Below are positions 1-4,920 of a stretch of DNA of 5,383 nucleotides, one piece after another. Where the stretch lies: contig JBBIRM010000188.1 of NCBI GenBank assembly GCA_037441765.1, positions 1 through 5,383 of the forward strand, read 5' to 3'. Under the pieces are notes generated by a model, which was not told the DNA's origin, ran no database searches, and worked only from the letters and a program-made list of their open reading frames with translations. How positions within the stretch are numbered: position 1 is the stretch's first letter; every line of letters begins with the position of its first letter. The position numbers and the translations under genes are program-made. This DNA is from JBBIRM01 sp037441765. GTDB taxonomy: Bacteria > Desulfobacterota > BSN033 > UBA1163.

Positions 1-483
1 CAGATTTTACCAATTATTGTAAATAATGTTAAAAGAAATAACGAAGGAGAAACTAATATAGGATACGAAGAATTTTTAAGACTTCTTATATATAAAATTC
101 GTTTAGAAAAAGAGTTAAAGAGCCTTAGTGAGCGGACTCTTCGAGGTGAAGAATTCCGAGCCTTTCTCAAACATCTGGCCAAGGAGAGCGATCCAAAACT
201 TATGAAACTTATCTCTTTGAATCCACAAGAGGAAATACTATCCCCTTTAGAGGCTAAGTCAGGGCACCTCTCTCTTCAATATCGAAAGATCAATGTCCAG
301 ATAGTCTTTCATTCCACCTATGCCAAACTTGGGGATTACTTGAAAGAGATTGAGGAGTTACCCTTTCTCATCCAGGTGGACCATCTCTATATCGAAAAGA
401 ATGACGAGGTTTCATTACCTTTAAAAGTCACGATGGGATTAAGCATGTATATGATTGAAGAGTCAAAAGCGTTCAAGGGTTAA
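1..483 (+). CDS. pilO: PilO/MshJ-like pilus alignment protein, 5' truncated
   Basis: This looks like the C-terminal part of a PilO-type inner-membrane protein, which with PilN and PilP forms the periplasmic alignment complex linking the cytoplasmic motor to the secretin. The frame is open from base 1, giving 160 visible residues and a TAA stop. Residues 34-62 are charged and helical, like the PilO coiled coil. Residues 97-133 have the PilO core pattern: a beta strand, then STYAKLGDYLKEIEELP, then a strand ending in DHLYIEK (family form: G-S/T-Y-x-x-L-x-x-F/Y-L-x-x-L-E-x-L). The N-terminal membrane helix must lie upstream. The ATG at 202 is in frame but is an unlikely start: its nearest AAGGAG ends 15 nt away, and starting there would lose the coil. 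Its place before a PilP-like gene and a secretin supports the call and corresponds to mshJ. A GspM-like protein is the main alternative. Bases 1-120 are strikingly AT-rich and the matching 40 residues are Asn-rich, with no clear PilO match. Confidence 0.72.
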   Translation, partial: QILPIIVNNVKRNNEGETNIGYEEFLRLLIYKIRLEKELKSLSERTLRGEEFRAFLKHLAKESDPKLMKLISLNPQEEILSPLEAKSGHLSLQYRKINVQIVFHSTYAKLGDYLKEIEELPFLIQVDHLYIEKNDEVSLPLKVTMGLSMYMIEESKAFKG

Positions 484-488
484 AGGAG
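484..488 (+). promoter_or_regulatory. Ribosome binding site for the GTG start at 496
   Basis: AGGAG begins one base after the upstream TAA and lies 7 nt before GTG 496. It fixes this non-ATG start, which also places a complete signal sequence at the N-terminus. The 12-nt spacing to the previous stop suggests the genes are co-translated. Confidence 0.75.
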
Positions 489-495
489 AAATTTA

Positions 496-918
496 GTGGG
501 ACAATATCAAAAAACAATTTTTGCTATCACCTTTATTTTATTGGGATCTATCATTTTTAACCCTATCTCTGCAAAAGGGCAATCTAAGGGGAAATCCTCA
601 TTGACCCGTCAAACGGAAAGGGACCCATTTACTCTCCCATTAGGAGTCCATCTTATCTCTAAGGTCGAGCCAGTGATCGAGGTCAAAGAGAAGGTCTCAA
701 TGCCCGAACTACCTCCCCTAATGGTCAAGGCAATCCTGATCAGCGATAAGATTCGATTGGCTTCGATTGATCGATATATCGTCACAATAGGAGATAAAAT
801 CTTTGAGGAGAAGGTGCTGGAGATTGAACCAGACCGAGTGGTATTAGGAAAGGGAGGCGGGAAAAGGACGCTTTATCTAACCCAAAGTCCTATTCGTTTA
901 ACCGTTGAAGAGAGATGA
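496..918 (+). CDS. PilP/GspC-like periplasmic alignment protein (MshK position)
   Basis: This 140-residue exported protein probably connects the inner-membrane PilN/PilO-like pair to the secretin N-domains, as PilP and GspC do. Residues 8-23 form a hydrophobic segment followed by ISA-KG (cleavage possible after Ala26), so it is either a signal peptide or an N-terminal anchor. There is no lipobox Cys, unlike classical PilP lipoproteins, so a GspC/MshK-like form fits better. RDPF at 42-45 is the short motif common before the folded domain in PilP-type proteins. Residues 74-129 form the beta-rich homology region, with the pattern VKAILI...RLASIDRYIVTIGD, then KVLEIEPDRVVL and a final KRTLYL strand; this resembles the GspC homology region (gives x-A-x-I... 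then x-x-G-D... V-x-x-I-x-x-D-x-V-x-L). The Pro/Glu/Val stretch at 57-73 is a flexible linker. It starts with GTG. It lies 12 nt after the PilO-like gene and 10 nt before the secretin. The family is clear; the choice between the names pilP and mshK is not. Confidence 0.78.
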   Translation: MGQYQKTIFAITFILLGSIIFNPISAKGQSKGKSSLTRQTERDPFTLPLGVHLISKVEPVIEVKEKVSMPELPPLMVKAILISDKIRLASIDRYIVTIGDKIFEEKVLEIEPDRVVLGKGGGKRTLYLTQSPIRLTVEER

Positions 919-923
919 GGAGG
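918..923 (+). promoter_or_regulatory. Ribosome binding site that sets the secretin start at ATG 929
   Basis: AGGAGG lies 5 nt before ATG 929 and overlaps the last base of the upstream TGA stop. The same frame could be read from TTG 905, but no Shine-Dalgarno precedes that codon, and starting there would put eight charged residues ahead of the signal peptide. ATG 929 is therefore the better start. Confidence 0.8.
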
Positions 924-928
924 GAGAT

Positions 929-2584
929 ATGAAAAGAAAAATCTTGCTCATAATTATACTAAGTCTATTTCTGTTAATGGGCTGTGCGACCGCACCCAAA
1001 AAGGAGCGGGCAAAACTTTCCATTCCAAAGGTTGAGGCTCCCCAACCCCAGCCTCCTTCAGAAGAGAAACTTAAGGAGATTGTAATGTCCCAGAAAGAGG
1101 AGGCCAAAAAGGTTCCGGAAAAACTCTACTCATTTTATGCCAGAGATTCGAACATCCAGGACATCCTTCTCGCCTTTTCGAGAGAGGACGAGTATAACAT
1201 TGTCATGGACCCTGAATTGAGTGGGAAGGTGACGATTGATCTAAAAAGAGTAACCCTAAAGGAAGCACTGGATGCAATCCTCACACCCCTCGGCTGGACC
1301 TATAAGATTGAAGGGAAATTTATTAAAATAATGAGACCCCAGATGGAAACGAGGCTCTTTACCGTCAACTATATTGCTACCAAAAGGGGCGGAAAAAGGG
1401 AAATCTATGCCAGCACAGGTGGAAGCCTTCAATCCGGTACCCCTGTTGGAGGACAGACAATTGTCACCTCCACTGGAGCAAGAACAGGTTATAGTGATCT
1501 GGTCAGTGTGGATGAAGTTGATCTCTGGAGCGAGATTCAAAGGGGATTAGAGGCTATCATATTTGGTACAGGGGAAGAAAAACCCAAGGAGGCCACAGAG
1601 AAAGAGAAAACCACATTGACAAGAGTGGATGGAAAGGGGAAGAAGTTGGTTATCAATAAAGTGACTGGTGTCATCCTTGTAACCGATTACCCCCACCAAT
1701 TGAATAAGATTGCCTCCTATCTCGAAACTGTTGAAGGAAGTTCACAGCGACAGGTTACCATCCAGGCAAAGATCATGGAGGTCATTCTTTCAGATGAACA
1801 CAAAGAAGGTATTAATTGGAAGGTAATCGAAGGACTCCCCCGCTCAATCAATTTAGCCTGGGGGCTCACCAATAAAACGAAGACCACTGGTTATCCTGGT
1901 TCAAGCAGTGGGTTTATCATCTCCGATACTACTGCAGGAAGCACCATTTCGGTTCCGGGGACCTTTAAGGTCAGCCCATATGGAGGGATATTTGCTATCG
2001 GCCAGGCAGGCTCTGAGGTGGCCCTTTCGGACATCATGCAGGCAATCTCGGAGCAGGGTGATGTAAAGATTCTCTCAAGCCCAACCATTTCAACCCTCAA
2101 TAACCAGAAGGCGATTATCCGGGTAGGAAATCAGGATGTCTATTTTGTAACTGGTGCAGTAGCCACCCAAACCACAGTTACCCAGATCATTCAACCAGTG
2201 ACTATCGACATTGGGATCATCTTAGATGTCACACCCCAAATCGCTGAAGATGGAACCATTTTGATGAACATTCATCCCAGCATCACGGAGAAGACTGGAG
2301 AAAAAACCACACCTGATGGAAGGACGACCTTTCCCCTTCTGAGCGTTAGGGAAACCGATACAACTGTGAGGGTGAAAGATGGTCAAACGATAATCATTGC
2401 CGGGCTCATGCAGGAGAAAAAAGAGGAGGCCTATACAGGGGTTCCTGGTCTACAATCCATTCCTCTACTCGGGGGATTGTTTCTTCATAAAGTAGAAAAG
2501 AAAAGGAATTCAGAGTTAGTCATCATGATCACCCCTACCCTTCAGGTAGGTAAAAAAGTGGAGGACTTTACTAAGAATAAGTAG
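929..2584 (+). CDS. mshL: Lipoprotein secretin, MshL-like (PulD/PilQ superfamily)
   Basis: This is the outer-membrane ring through which the pilus or substrate leaves the cell. From ATG 929 it is 551 residues, a normal MshL size. Residues 1-18 are a lipoprotein signal peptide ending in the lipobox LMGC, with Cys19 as the lipidated residue, so it may reach the outer membrane without a separate pilotin. A Pro/Glu/Lys linker follows (about 30-62). Residues 66-135 are an STN-type domain (LYSFYARDSNIQDILLAF, then VTIDLKRVTLKEALDAIL, then a GKFIKIM strand). Residues 140-268 are the N1/N3-like periplasmic region, broken by a Gly/Ser/Thr-rich stretch (152-190) and a charged stretch (214-239). The secretin domain runs from about 275 to 538, from QVTIQAKIMEVILSDE to the hallmark VPGLQSIPLLGGLF (505-518) and the final SELVIMITPTL strand. 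No AMIN domain precedes STN, which separates it from typical PilQ. It sits between the PilP-like gene and the ExeA-type ATPase, exactly as mshL does. A GspD of a type II secretion system is the alternative, but the STN-first layout and the neighbours favour MshL. Confidence 0.92.
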   Translation: MKRKILLIIILSLFLLMGCATAPKKERAKLSIPKVEAPQPQPPSEEKLKEIVMSQKEEAKKVPEKLYSFYARDSNIQDILLAFSREDEYNIVMDPELSGKVTIDLKRVTLKEALDAILTPLGWTYKIEGKFIKIMRPQMETRLFTVNYIATKRGGKREIYASTGGSLQSGTPVGGQTIVTSTGARTGYSDLVSVDEVDLWSEIQRGLEAIIFGTGEEKPKEATEKEKTTLTRVDGKGKKLVINKVTGVILVTDYPHQLNKIASYLETVEGSSQRQVTIQAKIMEVILSDEHKEGINWKVIEGLPRSINLAWGLTNKTKTTGYPGSSSGFIISDTTAGSTISVPGTFKVSPYGGIFAIGQAGSEVALSDIMQAISEQGDVKILSSPTISTLNNQKAIIRVGNQDVYFVTGAVATQTTVTQIIQPVTIDIGIILDVTPQIAEDGTILMNIHPSITEKTGEKTTPDGRTTFPLLSVRETDTTVRVKDGQTIIIAGLMQEKKEEAYTGVPGLQSIPLLGGLFLHKVEKKRNSELVIMITPTLQVGKKVEDFTKNK

Positions 2585-2647
2585 GGGTCAAGGAGTTTAA
2601 GGGATTCACAAAATAATCTTAAATACCGCTTGAATCCTTGAACCCCT
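2583..2647 (+). repeat. Long imperfect hairpin between the secretin and AAA+ genes
   Basis: The two arms are AGGGGTCAAGGA (2583-2594) and TCCTTGAACCCCT (2635-2647). They pair over 12 bp with one bulged A at 2641. Inside, TTTAAG+ATT (2596-2606, with GG 2602-2603 bulged) pairs with AATCTTAAA (2615-2623) around an 8-nt loop. The left arm includes the last two bases of the secretin stop codon, and the right arm ends directly before the AAGGAGG (2648-2654) that serves ATG 2659. The right side also reads as two tandem 8-mers (CTTGAATC, CTTGAACC), and the left arm holds related inverted units. There is no T-tract after it, so it is not a standard intrinsic terminator. It could be an mRNA-stabilising or processing structure, or a dispersed intergenic repeat. 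The pairing is seen directly; the role is unknown. Confidence 0.7.
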
Positions 2648-2654
2648 AAGGAGG
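2648..2654 (+). promoter_or_regulatory. Strong ribosome binding site directly after the hairpin
   Basis: AAGGAGG lies 4 nt before ATG 2659 and begins one base after the hairpin's right arm. If the hairpin forms, the site stays single-stranded but next to a stable stem, which could influence how strongly the ATPase is translated relative to the secretin (inference). Confidence 0.7.
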
Positions 2655-2658
2655 AAAC

Positions 2659-3744
2659 ATGTATCTTGAATTTTATGGCCTAAAAGAGAAGCCCTTTTCT
2701 CTGACACCCGATCCCCAGTTTCTCTATCTGAGTGATAGCCATCGGGTGGCCATTGATTCTCTCCTCTACGGGATTGAGCAGAGGGAGGGGTTTATTGTGA
2801 TCACAGGTGATATTGGAACTGGAAAGACTACCATCTGCCGCACCATTCTCAATAAGGTGGGGCCTCAGGTAAAAACAGCGGTTATCTTCAACTCCTTTCT
2901 CAGCGAAGAAGAACTCCTCGAATCTATTCTTTTAGATTTCGGATTTCCTTCAAAGGGAAGGACAAAAAAGGAGAGGATAGATGCATTAAATAAACTCTTG
3001 ATCCATCTTCTTTCACAAGGTAAAAATGCATTGCTCATTATCGATGAGGCCCAAAACCTCTCCATCCCTGTATTAGAGCAGATCCGAATGCTTTCCAATT
3101 TAGAGACCGAAAAGGAGAAACTTCTTCAGATCATCCTTTTTGGGCAATTGGAACTTGAAAAGAAACTTCGGTCCCCTGCTTTAAAACAATTAAATCAACG
3201 GATTGCAATTCGCCATCACCTACTCCCCCTCACTCGAAAAGAGACCGAAGCCTACATCTACCAGCGCCTGATGGTTGCAGGGGCACAGGGAAATATAGAT
3301 TTCTCTAAATCTGCGATTGACGAAATCTTTAAATTTTCCAAAGGGATCCCGAGGTTAATCAATCTTCTCTGTGAACGGACACTTCTGGCTGGATTTGTAG
3401 AGGAGACCTTTAAGATTGACAAAAAGATAGTTAAAAAAGCCAAAGCCTCCATCCTCGGAGAGGAAAAGGTTGAGGAATCAGTTTCCTATCTTCCAAAATG
3501 GATAACTCCTCTTAGAGCCACCTTATTAATAGTCTTATTTTTCCTTCTGATCTTTTTTGGAATCATAAGGTATAATGACCTATCCTCCTTTCGGAATATT
3601 ATCTTGGCAAAGGTGCAGGAAGCCTATGGTCAAATTTCTAGTGAGATCAAATCTCCTAACTTAACGCATCTAGTCAATCCTCAAAAGGTCCAAGAGGGTC
3701 AGGAGAATAGATCACAAAGGGCCCTCCAGGAGGAGAAAAGATGA
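2659..3744 (+). CDS. mshM: ExeA/MshM-like AAA+ ATPase with one membrane segment
   Basis: This 361-residue protein is an inner-membrane AAA+ ATPase of the ExeA/GspA/MshM group, which helps secretins assemble or cross the peptidoglycan. It opens with the family signature MYLEFYGLKEKPFSLTPDP (1-19) followed by FLYLSDSHRVAIDSLLYGI. Walker A is GDIGTGKTT (50-58), Walker B is LLIIDEAQ (125-132), a sensor-1-like strand is QIILFGQ (157-163), and LNQRI near 178-182 supplies the likely arginine finger. The alpha-helical lid ends near KGIPRLINLLCERTLL (228-243). A single membrane helix spans about 287-303, leaving a periplasmic tail of only about 58 residues. That tail has no recognisable peptidoglycan-binding domain, unlike Aeromonas ExeA, so MshM is the closer match. 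It follows the hairpin and overlaps the next gene by four bases (ATGA), so the two products are probably made in matched amounts. The catalytic motifs are intact. The family is certain; its exact task in this locus is inferred. Confidence 0.9.
   Translation: MYLEFYGLKEKPFSLTPDPQFLYLSDSHRVAIDSLLYGIEQREGFIVITGDIGTGKTTICRTILNKVGPQVKTAVIFNSFLSEEELLESILLDFGFPSKGRTKKERIDALNKLLIHLLSQGKNALLIIDEAQNLSIPVLEQIRMLSNLETEKEKLLQIILFGQLELEKKLRSPALKQLNQRIAIRHHLLPLTRKETEAYIYQRLMVAGAQGNIDFSKSAIDEIFKFSKGIPRLINLLCERTLLAGFVEETFKIDKKIVKKAKASILGEEKVEESVSYLPKWITPLRATLLIVLFFLLIFFGIIRYNDLSSFRNIILAKVQEAYGQISSEIKSPNLTHLVNPQKVQEGQENRSQRALQEEKR
3728..3733 (+). promoter_or_regulatory. Ribosome binding site for the TPR gene, inside the ATPase gene
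   Basis: AGGAGG lies 7 nt before ATG 3741 and inside the last codons of the AAA+ gene. Together with the ATGA stop/start overlap at 3741-3744, it points to translational coupling of the two genes. Confidence 0.75.
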
Positions 3745-4898
3745 GCCTGATTATTGATGCCCTCAAGAAAGCTCAGGAACTCCGATCAAAAGACCTCAAA
3801 GGAGGGGTTTTTTTAAGGAATACCTATCCAAAAAATAAGAATAGATCTATGCCATCGATAAGACGCTGGGTAATCATTGGTTTCAGTCTTTTTGGAATAT
3901 TTATCCTCATATTTTTGGCCTGGAAGCCTATTCCCCCACCTCCTTCTCAATCAACTCACAAAGTAATAGCCTCTAAAGAGAAAGAGGAATTTGGCACAGT
4001 ATTGGAGGTAAAGACATTAGAAATCTCTAAGGATACATTAAGCCGAAATTTCCCTGAAGAGACTAAGGATCAAACAAATCTTTTAAAATTAGAAAAACCT
4101 CTGATTTTAACTGAACCGAAAGTTAGAGAGAAGGACGGAGGGCCACCCCATCTTTCTTCATCTTTGTTGGAAGAACCTCAAAATAAGATCGGGTTCAAAA
4201 AGGAGGAAGTTGAAAAAATTCTTTCTACATCTCCTCCTTCTTCTTTGAGGGAAAAGGTTTTAGAAAATTCGATAAAAGTGGAAAGAGAAAGGGGAAAGGA
4301 ACCCAATCTATCCTCCGAAGTGGTCAACCAATTCAATTTAGGAGTATCTTATCAGAATCAAAAAGAGTATTTAAAGGCCATTGAAGCATATAAAAAAGTC
4401 ATTGAATTGGATCCCAACTATGGAGAGGCCTATAATAATCTGGCGATCCTCTATCAAGAAATAGGTGATGATCATAGGGCCTTTGAAATCTATAAAAAAC
4501 TGATTCAGATCAGTCCCCAGTATGAGAAGGCATACAACAATCTTGGGATCCTTTTTTACCTCAAGGGTAGAGATGGAGAAGCAATGGAGGCATTTGAAAA
4601 GGCCATTAACATCAATCCCCATAACATCGAAAGTTATATCAACCTTGGGGTCCTTTATAAAAAACAGGGCCAATGGAATAAGGCCATTGAATCTTATCAA
4701 AGGGCGCTTTCCATTGACCCCTTCCATAAGGAGACCCATTACAATATTGGCCTTCTATATGAACAGATGGAGCAGATAGAGTTGGCTGTTGGACATTACC
4801 AAAAATTTGTCCAACTGGCCTCAAATACACATCCAGAACTGGTATCAAAAGTTCAAAGGCATTTAAAAGCCCTAACGAAAGTAAATGAGGGCAAATAG
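3741..4898 (+). CDS. mshN: Membrane-anchored TPR protein, MshN-like with GspB-type N-terminus
   Basis: This 385-residue bitopic protein has a short cytoplasmic start (1-42), one membrane helix (about 43-61), a proline-rich exit (PIPPPP, 63-68), a long low-complexity Lys/Glu/Ser linker (about 75-190) and five tetratricopeptide repeats (196-365). The repeats are exactly 34 residues apart, each with an A/S/T-x-x-N-x-G/A-x-L/S-Y core, for example AYNNLAILYQE (230) and AYNNLGILFYL (264). TPRs bind proteins, so the periplasmic part probably docks on the secretin or its partners. The N-terminus MSLIIDALKKAQELR closely resembles the opening seen in GspB/ExeB-type proteins (M-S-x-I-x-D-A-L-K-K-x), the partners of ExeA. 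It directly follows and overlaps the ExeA/MshM-like gene, the mshN position, which supports a working pair. The fold and layout are seen in the sequence; the MshN assignment rests on synteny and architecture, because TPRs alone are not specific. Confidence 0.8.
   Translation: MSLIIDALKKAQELRSKDLKGGVFLRNTYPKNKNRSMPSIRRWVIIGFSLFGIFILIFLAWKPIPPPPSQSTHKVIASKEKEEFGTVLEVKTLEISKDTLSRNFPEETKDQTNLLKLEKPLILTEPKVREKDGGPPHLSSSLLEEPQNKIGFKKEEVEKILSTSPPSSLREKVLENSIKVERERGKEPNLSSEVVNQFNLGVSYQNQKEYLKAIEAYKKVIELDPNYGEAYNNLAILYQEIGDDHRAFEIYKKLIQISPQYEKAYNNLGILFYLKGRDGEAMEAFEKAININPHNIESYINLGVLYKKQGQWNKAIESYQRALSIDPFHKETHYNIGLLYEQMEQIELAVGHYQKFVQLASNTHPELVSKVQRHLKALTKVNEGK
4326..4835 (+). repeat. Five 102-bp units encoding the TPR array
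   Basis: The C-terminal third of the TPR gene is built of five 102-bp units beginning near 4326, 4428, 4530, 4632 and 4734, each giving 34 residues. The amino-acid pattern is well kept but the DNA units have drifted, so this is an old protein repeat and not a recent tandem duplication. The units are in frame with no insertions between them. Confidence 0.75.
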
Positions 4899-4911
4899 AA
4901 TTGTTTATATT

Positions 4912-4919
4912 GGAGGTGA
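4912..4919 (+). promoter_or_regulatory. Ribosome binding site for the assembly ATPase gene
   Basis: GGAGGTGA is a long match to the 16S anti-Shine-Dalgarno sequence and lies just before ATG 4921. No other in-frame start codon occurs in the 22-nt gap, so the start is well fixed. Confidence 0.75.
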
Positions 4920-4920
4920 A

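Noticed and set aside
202..483. A complete 93-residue protein starting at ATG 202
   Set aside because: The frame is open back to base 1, the coil typical of PilO lies upstream of 202, and the nearest Shine-Dalgarno is too far away.
905..928. Secretin start at TTG 905
   Set aside because: It has no Shine-Dalgarno, overlaps the previous gene and adds charged residues before the signal peptide; ATG 929 has AGGAGG at the right distance.
2600..2640. Promoter in the secretin/ATPase gap (TTCACA with AT-rich DNA after it)
   Set aside because: No acceptable -10 box lies 16-18 nt after TTCACA, and no GG...GC sigma-54 spacing is present; the bases are better explained by the hairpin.
2583..2658. Intrinsic terminator after the secretin gene
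   Set aside because: The stem is long and bulged and is followed by AAGGAGG and a start codon, not by a T-tract. The downstream genes belong to the same machine.
4371..4739. Antisense open frame of 122 codons across the TPR repeats
   Set aside because: It mirrors the regular codon pattern of the TPR array, shows no recognisable domain and fits no operon on that strand. Other antisense frames in the window are likewise shadows of the plus-strand genes.
4522..4779. Plus-strand open frame in another phase inside the TPR gene
   Set aside because: It lies wholly within the TPR coding region, has a basic low-complexity product with no domain, and is explained by the repeat structure.
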